This document shows positions 24,174 through 38,188 of a stretch of DNA of 64,000 nt, piece after piece. Under the pieces are notes generated by a model that saw only the letters and a program-made list of their open reading frames with translations, was not told where the DNA came from and ran no database searches. This DNA is from Narthecium ossifragum (lineage: Eukaryota; Streptophyta; Magnoliopsida; Dioscoreales; Nartheciaceae). The translations under genes and the position numbers were made by a program. The DNA lies in the NCBI GenBank assembly GCA_963920575.1, contig OY986974.1, forward strand, positions 372,001 to 436,000, given 5' to 3'. Position 1 is the stretch's first letter. The number at the start of each line of letters is the position of its first letter.

Positions 24174-27100
24174 ATGCCCTATATACCTATACGGATTTTG
24201 TATACGAAATATAGTAGATTAACTAATAACTATTTCACTTTTTATTCTCCAAATTTTACTTTTTACCCTGCCTTTATTTACCTTTTTCATATCATTTTTT
24301 TATTTTCACTCCGACCTTTTTACTTCTTATTTTTTTACCATTACTACATTCCCTAATGCCCTATATACCTATACGGATTTTGTAGACGAAATATAGTAGA
24401 TTAACTAATAACTATTTCACTTTTTACTCTCCAAATTTCACTTTTTACCCTGCCTTTATTTACCTTTTTCATATCATTTTTTTATTTTCACTCCGTCCTT
24501 TTTACTTCTTATTTTTTTACCATTACTACATTCCCTAATGCCCTATATACCTATACGGATTTTGTAGACGAAATATAGTAGATTAACTAATAACTATTTC
24601 ACTTTTTACTCTCCAAATTTCACTTTTTACCCTGCCTTTATTTACCTTTTTCATATCATTTTTTTATTTTCACTCCGTCCTTTTTACTTCTTATTTTTTT
24701 ACCATTACTACATTCCCTAATGCCCTATATACCTATACGGATTTTGTAGACGAAATATAGTAGATTAACTAATAACTATTTCACTTTTTACTCTCCAAAT
24801 TTCACTTTTTACCCTGCCTTTATTTACCTTTTTCATATCATTTTTTTATTTTCACGCCGTCCTTTTTACTTCTTATTTTTTTACCATTACTACATTCCCT
24901 AATGCCCTATATACCTATACGGATTTTGTAGACGAAATATAGTAGATTAACTAATAACTATTTCACTTTTTACTCTCCAAATTTCACTTTTTACCCTGCC
25001 TTTATTTACCATTTTCATATCATTTTTTTATTTTCACTCCGTCTTTTTTACTTCTTATTTTTTTACCATTACTACATTCCCTAATGCCCTATATACCTAT
25101 ACGGATTTTTTAGACGAAATATAGTAGATTAACTAATAACTATTTCACTTTTTACTCTCCAAATTTCACTTTTTACCCTGCCTTTATTTACCTTTTTCAT
25201 ATCATTTTTTTATTTTCACTCCGACCTTTTTACTTCTTATTTTTACCATTACTACATTCCCTAATGCCCTATATACCTATACGGATTTTTTAGACGAAAT
25301 ATAGTAGATTAACTATTAACTATTTCACTTTTTACTCTCCAAATTTCACTTTTTACACTGCCTTTATTTACCTTTTTCGTATCATTTTTTTATTTTCACT
25401 CCGACCTTTTTACTTCTTATTTTTTTACCATTACTACATTCCCTAATGCCCTATATACCTATACGGAATTGGTAGACGAAATATAGTAGATTAACTATTA
25501 ACTATTTCACATTTTACTCTCCAAATTTCTCTCTTTACCCTGCCTTTATTTACCTTTTTCATATCATTTTTTTATTTTCACTCCGACCTTTTTACTTCTT
25601 ATTTTTTTTCCATTACTACATTTCCTAATGCCCTATATACCAATACGGTTTTTGTAGACGAAATATAGTAGATTAACTATTAACTATTTCACTTTTTACT
25701 CTCCAAATTTCACTTTTTAGCCTGCCTTTATTTACCTTTTTCATATCATTTTTTTATTTTCACTCCGACCTTTTTACTTCTTATTTTTTTACCATTACTA
25801 CATTCTCTAATGCCCTATATACCTATACGGATTTTGTATACGAAATATAGTAGATTAACTAATAACTATTTCACTTTTTATTCTCCAAATTTTACTTTTT
25901 ACCCTGCCTTTATTTACCGTTTTCATATCATTTTTTTATTTTCACTCCGACCTTTTTACTTCTTATTTTTTTACCATTACTACATTCCCTAATGCCCTAT
26001 ATACCTATACGGATTTTGTAGACGAAATATAGTAGATTAACTAATAACTATTTCACTTTTTACTCTCCAAATTTCACTTTTTACCCTGCCTTTATTTACC
26101 TTTTTCATATCATTTTTTTATTTTCACTCCGTCTTTTTTACTTCTTATTTTTTTACCATTACTACATTCCCTAATGCCCTATATACCTATACGGATTTTT
26201 TAGACGAAATATAGTAGATTAACTAATAACTATTTCACTTTTTACTCTCCAAATTTCACTTTTTACCCTGCCTTTATTTACCTTTTTCATATCATTTTTT
26301 TATTTTCACTCCGACCTTTTTACTTCTTATTTTTACCATTACTACATTCCCTAATGCCCTATATACCTATACGGATTTTTTAGACGAAATATAGTAGATT
26401 AACTATTAACTATTTCACTTTTTACTCTCCAAATTTCACTTTTTACACTGCCTTTATTTACCTTTTTCGTATCATTTTTTTATTTTCACTCCGACCTTTT
26501 TACTTCTTATTTTTTTACCATTACTACATTCCCTAATGCCCTATATACCTATACGGAATTGGTAGACGAAATATAGTAGATTAACTATTAACTATTTCAC
26601 ATTTTACTCTCCAAATTTCTCTCTTAACCCTGCCTTTATTTACCTTTTTCATATCATTTTTTTATTTTCACTCCGACCTTTTTTCTTCTTATTTCTACCA
26701 TTACTATATTCACTAAAGCCCTATATACCTATACGGATTTTGTAGACGAAATATAGTAGATTAACTATTAACTATTTCACTTTTTACTCTCCAAATTTCA
26801 CTTTTTACCCTCCCATTATTTACCTTTTCCATATCATTTTTTGTTTTTCCTCCGGCCTTTTTACTTCTTATTTTTTTTCCATTACTACATTTCCTAATGC
26901 CCTATATACCAATACGGTTTTTGTAGACGAAATATAGTAGATTAACTATTAACTATTTCACTTTTTAATCTCCAAATTTCACTTTTTACCCTGCCTTTAT
27001 TTACCTTTTTCATATCATTTTTTTATTTTCACTCTGACCTTTTTACTTCTTATTTTTTTACCATTACTACATTCTCTAATGCCCTATATACCTATACGGA

Positions 27101-28330
27101 TTTTGTATACGAAATATAGTAGATTAACTAATAACTATTTCACTTTTTATTCTCCAAATTTTACTTTTTACCCTGCCTTTATTTACCTTTTTCATATCAT
27201 TTTTTTATTTTCACTCCGACCTTTTTACTTCTTATTTTTTTACCATTACTACATTCCCTAATGCCCTATATACCTATACGGATTTTGTAGACGAAATATA
27301 GTAGATTAACTAATAACTATTTCACTTTTTACTCTCCAAATTTCACTTTTTACCCTGCCTTTATTTACCTTTTTCATATCATTTTTTTATTTTCACTCCG
27401 TCCTTTTTACTTCTTATTTTTTTACCATTACTACATTCCCTAATGCCCTATATACCTATACGGATTTTGTAGACGAAATATAGTAGATTAACTAATAACT
27501 ATTTCACTTTTTACTCTCCAAATTTCACTTTTTACCATGCCTTTATTTACCTTTTTCATATCATTTTTTTATTTTCACTCCGACCTTTTTACTTCTTATT
27601 TTTACCATTACTACATTCCCTAATGCCCTATATACCTATACGGATTTTGTAGACGAAATATAGTAGATTAACTATTAACTATTTCACTTTTTACTCTCCA
27701 AATTTCACTTTTTACTCTCCAAATTTCACTTTTTACCCTGCCTTTATTTACCATTTTCATATCATTTTTTTATTTTCACTCCGTCTTTTTTACTTCTTAT
27801 TTTTTTACCATTACTACATTCCCTAATGCCCTATATACCTATACGGATTTTTTAGACGAAATATAGTAGATTAACTAATAACTATTTCACTTTTTACTCT
27901 CCAAATTTCACTTTTTACCCTGCCTTTATTTACCTTTTTCATATCATTTTTTTATTTTCACTCCGACCTTTTTACTTCTTATTTTTACCATTACTACATT
28001 CCCTAATGCCCTATATACCTATACGGATTTTTTAGACGAAATATAGTAGATTAACTATTAACTATTTCACTTTTTACTCTCCAAATTTCACTTTTTACAC
28101 TGCCTTTATTTACCTTTTTCGTATCATTTTTTTATTTTCACTCCGACCTTTTTACTTCTTATTTTTTTACCATTACTACATTCCCTAATGCCCTATATAC
28201 CTATACGGAATTGGTAGACGAAATATAGTAGATTAACTATTAACTATTTCACATTTTACTCTCCAAATTTCTCTCTTTACCCTGCCTTTATTTACCTTTT
28301 TCATATCATTTTTTTATTTTCACTCCGACC
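24174..28330 (+). repeat. Region F: 4,557-bp HOR, copy 2 (3' end replaced)
   Basis: Matches copy 1 at an offset of 4,557 bp to about 28330, including the 21-bp expansion. At that point copy 1 continues with CCGACCTTTTTTC and the AAG-start monomer. This copy switches to CCGACCTTTTTAC followed by an 8-T run, as found near 25590. The switch marks a recombination breakpoint that creates the 2,742-bp repeat. Confidence 0.83.
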
Positions 28331-28551
28331 TTTTTACTTCTTATTTTTTTTCCATTACTACATTTCCTAATGCCCTATATACCAATACGGTTTTTGTAGA
28401 CGAAATATAGTAGATTAACTATTAACTATTTCACTTTTTACTCTCCAAATTTCACTTTTTAGCCTGCCTTTATTTACCTTTTTCATATCATTTTTTTATT
28501 TTCACTCCGACCTTTTTACTTCTTATTTTTTTACCATTACTACATTCTCTA
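25810..28551 (+). repeat. 2,742-bp 15-monomer repeat, copy 1 (overlaps the 4,557-bp repeat)
   Basis: Anchors at 25264, 25628, 25810 and 27079 recur at 28006, 28370, 28552 and 29821, all 2,742 bp away. The unit is the 1,269-bp module (7 monomers) plus a 1,473-bp module (8 monomers with the 21-bp expansion). It overlaps copy 2 of the 4,557-bp HOR, so the two duplications were successive events. Confidence 0.86.
27691..27732 (+). repeat. 21-bp sub-monomer tandem duplication
   Basis: Copies at 27691-27711 and 27712-27732. It lies exactly 4,557 bp after the pair at 23134, which supports the 25-monomer duplication of region F. Confidence 0.93.
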
Positions 28552-31473
28552 ATGCCCTATATACCTATACGGATTTTGTATACGAAATATAGTAGATTAA
28601 CTAATAACTATTTCACTTTTTATTCTCCAAATTTTACTTTTTACCCTGCCTTTATTTACCGTTTTCATATCATTTTTTTATTTTCACTCCGACCTTTTTA
28701 CTTCTTATTTTTTTACCATTACTACATTCCCTAATGCCCTATATACCTATACGGATTTTGTAGACGAAATATAGTAGATTAACTAATAACTATTTCACTT
28801 TTTACTCTCCAAATTTCACTTTTTACCCTGCCTTTATTTACCTTTTTCATATCATTTTTTTATTTTCACTCCGTCTTTTTTACTTCTTATTTTTTTACCA
28901 TTACTACATTCCCTAATGCCCTATATACCTATACGGATTTTTTAGACGAAATATAGTAGATTAACTAATAACTATTTCACTTTTTACTCTCCAAATTTCA
29001 CTTTTTACCCTGCCTTTATTTACCTTTTTCATATCATTTTTTTATTTTCACTCCGACCTTTTTACTTCTTATTTTTACCATTACTACATTCCCTAATGCC
29101 CTATATACCTATACGGATTTTTTAGACGAAATATAGTAGATTAACTATTAACTATTTCACTTTTTACTCTCCAAATTTCACTTTTTACACTGCCTTTATT
29201 TACCTTTTTCGTATCATTTTTTTATTTTCACTCCGACCTTTTTACTTCTTATTTTTTTACCATTACTACATTCCCTAATGCCCTATATACCTATACGGAA
29301 TTGGTAGACGAAATATAGTAGATTAACTATTAACTATTTCACATTTTACTCTCCAAATTTCTCTCTTAACCCTGCCTTTATTTACCTTTTTCATATCATT
29401 TTTTTATTTTCACTCCGACCTTTTTTCTTCTTATTTCTACCATTACTATATTCACTAAAGCCCTATATACCTATACGGATTTTGTAGACGAAATATAGTA
29501 GATTAACTATTAACTATTTCACTTTTTACTCTCCAAATTTCACTTTTTACCCTCCCATTATTTACCTTTTCCATATCATTTTTTGTTTTTCCTCCGGCCT
29601 TTTTACTTCTTATTTTTTTTCCATTACTACATTTCCTAATGCCCTATATACCAATACGGTTTTTGTAGACGAAATATAGTAGATTAACTATTAACTATTT
29701 CACTTTTTAATCTCCAAATTTCACTTTTTACCCTGCCTTTATTTACCTTTTTCATATCATTTTTTTATTTTCACTCTGACCTTTTTACTTCTTATTTTTT
29801 TACCATTACTACATTCTCTAATGCCCTATATACCTATACGGATTTTGTATACGAAATATAGTAGATTAACTAATAACTATTTCACTTTTTATTCTCCAAA
29901 TTTTACTTTTTACCCTGCCTTTATTTACCTTTTTCATATCATTTTTTTATTTTCACTCCGACCTTTTTACTTCTTATTTTTTTACCATTACTACATTCCC
30001 TAATGCCCTATATACCTATACGGATTTTGTAGACGAAATATAGTAGATTAACTAATAACTATTTCACTTTTTACTCTCCAAATTTCACTTTTTACCCTGC
30101 CTTTATTTACCTTTTTCATATCATTTTTTTATTTTCACTCCGTCCTTTTTACTTCTTATTTTTTTACCATTACTACATTCCCTAATGCCCTATATACCTA
30201 TACGGATTTTGTAGACGAAATATAGTAGATTAACTAATAACTATTTCACTTTTTACTCTCCAAATTTCACTTTTTACCATGCCTTTATTTACCTTTTTCA
30301 TATCATTTTTTTATTTTCACTCCGACCTTTTTACTTCTTATTTTTACCATTACTACATTCCCTAATGCCCTATATACCTATACGGATTTTGTAGACGAAA
30401 TATAGTAGATTAACTATTAACTATTTCACTTTTTACTTTCCAAATTTCACTTTTTACTCTCCAAATTTCACTTTTTACCCTGCCTTTATTTACCATTTTC
30501 ATATCATTTTTTTATTTTCACTCCGTCTTTTTTACTTCTTATTTTTTTACCATTACTACATTCCCTAATGCCCTATATACCTATACGGATTTTTTAGACG
30601 AAATATAGTAGATTAACTAATAACTATTTCACTTTTTACTCTCCAAATTTCACTTTTTACCCTGCCTTTATTTACCTTTTTCATATCATTTTTTTATTTT
30701 CACTCCGACCTTTTTACTTCTTATTTTTACCATTACTACATTCCCTAATGCCCTATATACCTATACGGATTTTTTAGACGAAATATAGTAGATTAACTAT
30801 TAACTATTTCACTTTTTACTCTCCAAATTTCACTTTTTACACTGCCTTTATTTACCTTTTTCGTATCATTTTTTTATTTTCACTCCGACCTTTTTACTTC
30901 TTATTTTTTTACCATTACTACATTCCCTAATGCCCTATATACCTATACGGAATTGGTAGACGAAATATAGTAGATTAACTATTAACTATTTCACATTTTA
31001 CTCTCCAAATTTCTCTCTTTACCCTGCCTTTATTTACCTTTTTCATATCATTTTTTTATTTTCACTCCGACCTTTTTTCTTCTTATTTCTACCATTACTA
31101 TATTCACTAAAGCCCTATATACCTATACGGATTTTGTAGACGAAATATAGTAGATTAACTATTAACTATTTCACTTTTTACTCTCCAAATTTCACTTTTT
31201 ACCCTCCCATTATTTACCTTTTCCATATCATTTTTTGTTTTTCCTCCGGCCTTTTTACTTCTTATTTTTTTTTCCATTACTACATTTCCTAATGCCCTAT
31301 ATACCAATACGGTTTTTGTAGACGAAATATAGTAGATTAACTATTAACTATTTCACTTTTTACTCTCCAAATTTCACTTTTTACCCTGCCTTTATTTACC
31401 TTTTTCATATCATTTTTTTATTTTCACTCCGACCTTTTTACTTCTTATTTTTTTACCATTACTACATTCTCTA
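28552..31473 (+). repeat. 2,742-bp repeat, copy 2, extended
   Basis: Begins with a third copy of the 1,269-bp module (28552-29820, TTACCGTTTTC near 28660), followed by a 1,653-bp nine-monomer module (29821-31473). The latter matches 22522-24173 more closely than 27079-28551 in its last monomers. A shared TTTTTAATCTCC change near 26963 and 29705 ties this copy to the preceding one. Confidence 0.83.
30433..30474 (+). repeat. 21-bp sub-monomer tandem duplication, one substitution
   Basis: Copies at 30433-30453 and 30454-30474. The first has TTACTTTCC where the others have TTACTCTCC, a mutation private to this copy. It lies 2,742 bp after the pair at 27691. Confidence 0.92.
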
Positions 31474-34400
31474 ATGCCCTATATACCTATACGGATTTTG
31501 TATACGAAATATAGTAGATTAACTAATAACTATTTCACTTTTTATTCTCCAAATTTTACTTTTTACCCTGCCTTTATTTACCTTTTTCATATCATTTTTT
31601 TATTTTCACTCCGACCTTTTTACTTCTTATTTTTTTACCATTACTACATTCCCTAATGCCCTATATACCTATACGGATTTTGTAGACGAAATATAGTAGA
31701 TTAACTAATAACTATTTCACTTTTTACTCTCCAAATTTCACTTTTTACCCTGCCTTTATTTACCTTTTTCATATCATTTTTTTATTTTCACTCCGTCCTT
31801 TTTACTTCTTATTTTTTTACCATTACTACATTCCCTAATGCCCTATATACCTATACGGATTTTGTAGACGAAATATAGTAGATTAACTAATAACTATTTC
31901 ACTTTTTACTCTCCAAATTTCACTTTTTACCATGCCTTTATTTACCTTTTTCATATCATTTTTTTATTTTCACTCCGACCTTTTTACTTCTTATTTTTAC
32001 CATTACTACATTCCCTAATGCCCTATATACCTATACGGATTTTGTAGACGAAATATAGTAGATTAACTATTAACTATTTCACTTTTTACTCTCCAAATTT
32101 CACTTTTTACCCTGCCTTTATTTACCTTTTTCATATCATTTTTTTATTTTCACTCCGACCTTTTTACTTCTTATTTTTTTACCATTACTACATTCTCTAA
32201 TGCCCTATATACCTATACGGATTTTGTATACGAAATATAGTAGATTAACTAATAACTATTTCACTTTTTATTCTCCAAATTTTACTTTTTACCCTGCCTT
32301 TATTTACCTTTTTCATATCATTTTTTTATTTTCACTCCGACCTTTTTACTTCTTATTTTTTTTCCATTACTACATTTCCTAATGCCCTATATACCAATAC
32401 GGTTTTTGTAGACGAAATATAGTAGATTAACTATTAACTATTTCACTTTTTACTCTCCAAATTTCACTTTTTAGCCTGCCTTTATTTACCTTTTTCATAT
32501 CATTTTTTTATTTTCACTCCGACCTTTTTACTTCTTATTTTTTTACCATTACTACATTCTCTAATGCCCTATATACCTATACGGATTTTGTATACGAAAT
32601 ATAGTAGATTAACTAATAACTATTTCACTTTTTATTCTCCAAATTTTACTTTTTACCCTGCCTTTATTTACCGTTTTCATATCATTTTTTTATTTTCACT
32701 CCGACCTTTTTACTTCTTATTTTTTTACCATTACTACATTCCCTAATGCCCTATATACCTATACGGATTTTGTAGACGAAATATAGTAGATTAACTAATA
32801 ACTATTTCACTTTTTACTCTCCAAATTTCACTTTTTACCCTGCCTTTATTTACCTTTTTCATATCATTTTTTTATTTTCACTTCGTCTTTTTTACTTCTT
32901 ATTTTTTTACCATTACTACATTCCCTAATGCCCTATATACCTATACGGATTTTTTAGACGAAATATAGTAGATTAACTAATAACTATTTCACTTTTTACT
33001 CTCCAAATTTCACTTTTTACCCTGCCTTTATTTACCTTTTTCATATCATTTTTTTATTTTCACTCCGACCTTTTTACTTCTTATTTTTACCATTACTACA
33101 TTCCCTAATGCCCTATATACCTATACGGATTTTTTAGACGAAATATAGTAGATTAACTATTAACTATTTCACTTTTTACTCTCCAAATTTCACTTTTTAC
33201 ACTGCCTTTATTTACCTTTTTCGTATCATTTTTTTATTTTCACTCCGACCTTTTTACTTCTTATTTTTTTACCATTACTACATTCCCTAATGCCCTATAT
33301 ACCTATACGGAATTGGTAGACGAAATATAGTAGATTAACTATTAACTATTTCACATTTTACTCTCCAAATTTCTCTCTTAACCCTGCCTTTATTTACTTT
33401 TTTCATATCATTTTTTTATTTTCACTCCGACCTTTTTTCTTCTTATTTCTACCATTACTATATTCACTAAAGCCCTATATACCTATACGGATTTTGTAGA
33501 CGAAATATAGTAGATTAACTATTAACTATTTCACTTTTTACTCTCCAAATTTCACTTTTTACCCTCCCATTATTTACCTTTTCCATATCATTTTTTGTTT
33601 TTCCTCCGGCCTTTTTACTTCTTATTTTTTTTCCATTACTACATTTCCTAATGCCCTATATACCAATACGGTTTTTGTAGACGAAATATAGTAGATTAAC
33701 TATTAACTATTTCACTTTTTACTCTCCAAATTTCACTTTTTACCCTGCCTTTATTTACCTTTTTCATATCATTTTTTTATTTTCACTCCGACCTTTTTAC
33801 TTCTTATTTTTTTACCATTACTACATTCTCTAATGCCCTATATACCTATACGGATTTTGTATACGAAATATAGTAGATTAACTAATAACTATTTCACTTT
33901 TTATTCTCCAAATTTTACTTTTTACCCTGCCTTTATTTACCTTTTTCATATCATTTTTTTATTTTCACTCCGACCTTTTTACTTCTTATTTTTTTACCAT
34001 TACTACATTCCCTAATGCCCTATATACCTATACGGATTTTGTAGACGAAATATAGTAGATTAACTAATAACTATTTCACTTTTTACTCTCCAAATTTCAC
34101 TTTTTACCCTGCCTTTATTTACCTTTTTCATATCATTTTTTTATTTTCACTCCGACCTTTTTACTTCTTATTTTTTTACCATTACTACATTCCCTAATGC
34201 CCTATATACCTATACGGATTTTGTAGACGAAATATAGTAGATTAACTAATAACTATTTCACTTTTTACTCTCCAAATTTCACTTTTTACCCTGCCTTTAT
34301 TTACCTTTTTCATATCATTTTTTTATTTTCACTCCGTCCTTTTTACTTCTTATTTTTTTACCATTACTACATTCCCTAATGCCCTATATACCTATACGGA

Positions 34401-36737
34401 TTTTGTAGACGAAATATAGTAGATTAACTAATAACTATTTCACTTTTTACTCTCCAAATTTCACTTTTTACCATGCCTTTATTTACCTTTTTCATATCAT
34501 TTTTTTATTTTCACTCTGACCTTTTTACTTCTTATTTTTACCATTACTACATTCCCTAATGCCCTATATACCTATACGGATTTTGTAGACGAAATATAGT
34601 AGATTAACTATTAACTATTTCACTTTTTACTCTCCAAATTTCACTTTTTACCCTGCCTTTATTTACCTTTTTCATATCATTTTTTTATTTTCACTCCGAC
34701 CTTTTTACTTCTTATTTTTTTACCATTACTACATTCTCTAATGCCCTATATACCTATACGGATTTTCTATACGAAATATAGTAGATTAACTAATAACTAT
34801 TTCACTTTTTATTCTCCAAATTTTACTTTTTACCCTGCCTTTATTTACCTTTTTCATATCATTTTTTTATTTTCACTCCGACCTTTTTACTTCTTATTTT
34901 TTTTCCATTACTACATTTCCTAATGCCCTATATACCAATACGGTTTTTGTAGACGAAATATAGTAGATTAACTATTAACTATTTCACTTTTTACTCTCCA
35001 AATTTCACTTTTTAGCCTGCCTTTATTTACCTTTTTCATATCATTTTTTTATTTTCACTCCGACCTTTTTACTTCTTATTTTTTTACCATTACTACATTC
35101 TCTAATGCCCTATATACCTATACGGATTTTGTATACGAAATATAGTAGATTAACTAATAACTATTTCACTTTTTATTCTCCAAATTTTACTTTTTACCCT
35201 GCCTTTATTTACCGTTTTCATATCATTTTTTTATTTTCACTCCGACCTTTTTACTTCTTATTTTTTTACCATTACTACATTCCCTAATGCCCTATATACC
35301 TATACGGATTTTGTAGACGAAATATAGTAGATTAACTAATAACTATTTCACTTTTTACTCTCCAAATTTCACTTTTTACCCTGCCTTTATTTACCTTTTT
35401 CATATCATTTTTTTATTTTCACTCCGTCTTTTTTACTTCTTATTTTTTTACCATTACTACATTCCCTAATGCCCTATATACCGATACGGAATTGGTAGAC
35501 GAAATATAGTAGATTAACTATTAACTATTTCACTTTTTACTCTCCAAATTTCTCTCTTTACCCTGCCTTTATTTACCTTTTTCATATCATTTTTTTATTT
35601 TCACTCCGACCTTTTTTCTTCTTATTTCTACCATTACTATATTCACTAAAGCCCTATATACCTATACGGATTTTGTAGACGAAATATAGTAGATTAACTA
35701 TTAACTATTTCACTTTTTACTCTCCAAATTTCACTTTTTACCCTCCCATTATTTACCTTTTCCATATCATTTTTTGTTTTTCCTCCGGCCTTTTTACTTC
35801 TTATTTTTTTTCCATTACTACATTTCCTAATGCCCTATATACCAATACGGTTTTTGTAGACGAAATATAGTAGATTAACTATTAACTATTTCACTTTTTA
35901 CTCTCCAAATTTCACTTTTTACCCTGCCTTTATTTACCTTTTTCATATCATTTTTTTATTTTCACTCTGACCTTTTTACTTCTTATTTTTTTACCATTAC
36001 TACATTCTCTAATGCCCTATATACCTATACGGATTTTGTATACGAAATATAGTAGATTAACTAATAACTATTTCACTTTTTATTCTCCAAATTTTACTTT
36101 TTACCCTGCCTTTATTTACCTTTTTCATATCATTTTTTTATTTTCACTCCGACCTTTTTACTTCTTATTTTTTTACCATTACTACATTCCCTAATGCCCT
36201 ATATACCTATACGGATTTTGTAGACGAAATATAGTAGATTAACTAATAACTATTTCACTTTTTACTCTCCAAATTTCACTTTTTACCCTGCCTTTATTTA
36301 CCTTTTTCATATCATTTTTTTATTTTCACTCCGTCCTTTTTACTTCTTATTTTTTTACCATTACTACATTCCCTAATGCCCTATATACCTATACGGATTT
36401 TGTAGACGAAATATAGTAGATTAACTAATAACTATTTCACTTTTTACTCTCCAAATTTCACTTTTTACCATGCCTTTATTTACCTTTTTCATATCATTTT
36501 TTTATTTTCACTCCGACCTTTTTACTTCTTATTTTTACCATTACTACATTCCCTAATGCCCTATATACCTATACGGATTTTGTAGACGAAATATAGTAGA
36601 TTAACTATTAACTATTTCACTTTTTACTCTCCAAATTTCACTTTTTACCCTGCCTTTATTTACCTTTTTCATATCATTTTTTTATTTTCACTCCGACCTT
36701 TTTACTTCTTATTTTTTTACCATTACTACATTCTCTA
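31474..36737 (+). repeat. Region F end: shuffled modules of 726, 364, 1,269, 908 and 907 bp
   Basis: GTATACG monomers at 31474, 32200, 32564, 33833, 34741, 35105, 36012 and 36738 divide this stretch. The 1,269-bp module appears again at 32564-33832 (TTACCGTTTTC near 32672, CTTCGTC near 32882). A shortened relative at 35105-36011 (907 bp, marker near 35213) lacks two monomers. Two-monomer pieces at 32200 and 34741 end in the 8-T run. No single period fits the whole block. It looks like repeated unequal exchange among the same modules. Confidence 0.8.
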
Positions 36738-38188
36738 ATGCCCTATATACCTATACGGATTTTGTATACGAAATATAGTAGATTAACTAATAACTATTTC
36801 ACTTTTTATTCTCCAAATTTTACTTTTTACCCTGCCTTTATTTACCTTTTTCATATCATTTTTTTATTTTCACTCCGACCTTTTTACTTCTTATTTTTTT
36901 ACCATTACTACATTCCCTAATGCCCTATATACCTATACGGATTTTGTAGACGAAATATAGTAGATTAACTAATAACTATTTCACTTTTTACTCTCCAAAT
37001 TTCACTTTTTACCCTGCCTTTATTTACCTTTTTCATATCATTTTTTTATTTTCACTCCGTCCTTTTTACTTCTTATTTTTTTACCATTACTACATTCCCT
37101 AATGCCCTATATACCTATACGGATTTTGTAGACGAAATATAGTAGATTAACTAATAACTATTTCACTTTTTACTCTCCAAATTTCACTTTTTACCATGCC
37201 TTTATTTACCTTTTTCATATCATTTTTTTATTTTCACTCCGACCTTTTTACTTCTTATTTTTACCATTACTACATTCCCTAATGCCCTATATACCTATAC
37301 GGATTTTGTAGACGAAATATAGTAGATTAACTATTAACTATTTCACTTTTTACTCTCCAAATTTCACTTTTTACCCTGCCTTTATTTACCTTTTTCATAT
37401 CATTTTTTTATTTTCACTCCGACCTTTTTACTTCTTATTTTTTTACCATTACTACATTCTCTAATGCCCTATATACCTATACGGATTTTGTATACGAAAT
37501 ATAGTAGATTAACTAATAACTATTTCACTTTTTATTCTCCAAATTTTACTTTTTACCCTGCCTTTATTTACCTTTTTCATATCATTTTTTTATTTTCACT
37601 CCGACCTTTTTACTTCTTATTTTTTTTCCATTAGTACATTTCCTAATGCCCTATATACCTATACGGATTTTGTAGATGAAATATAGTAGATTAACTAATA
37701 ACTATTTCACTTTTTACTCTCCAAATTTCACTTTTTACCCTGCCTTTATTTACCTTTTTCATATCATTTTTTTATTTTCACTCCGTCTTTTTTACTTCTT
37801 ATTTTTTTACCATTACTACATTCCCTAATGCCCTATATACCTATACGGATTTTGTAGACGAAATATAGTAGATTAACTAATAACTATTTCACTTTTTACT
37901 CTCCAAATTTCACTTTTTACCCTGCCTTTATTTACCTTTTTCATATCATTTTTTTATTTTCACTCCGACCTTTTTACTTCTTATTTTTACCATTACTCCA
38001 TTCCCTAATGCCCTATATACCTATACGGATTTTGTAGACGAAATATAGTAGATTAACTATTAACTATTTCACTTTTTACTCTCCAAATTTCACTTTTTAC
38101 ACTGCCTTTATTTACCTTTTTCATATCATTTTTTTTTTTCACTCCGACCTTTTTACTTCTTATTTTTTTACCATTACTACATTCCCTA
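36738..38188 (+). repeat. Region G: tail of the first HOR family
   Basis: Starts with monomers of the 726-bp module (36738-37463), then a GTATACG monomer at 37464 in which TTAGTAC replaces TTACTAC. Later monomers (37646, 37828, 38008) carry GTAGATG, CATTACTCC and a shortened T run (181 bp). Private changes become more frequent toward the right, so homogenisation weakens here. Confidence 0.8.
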
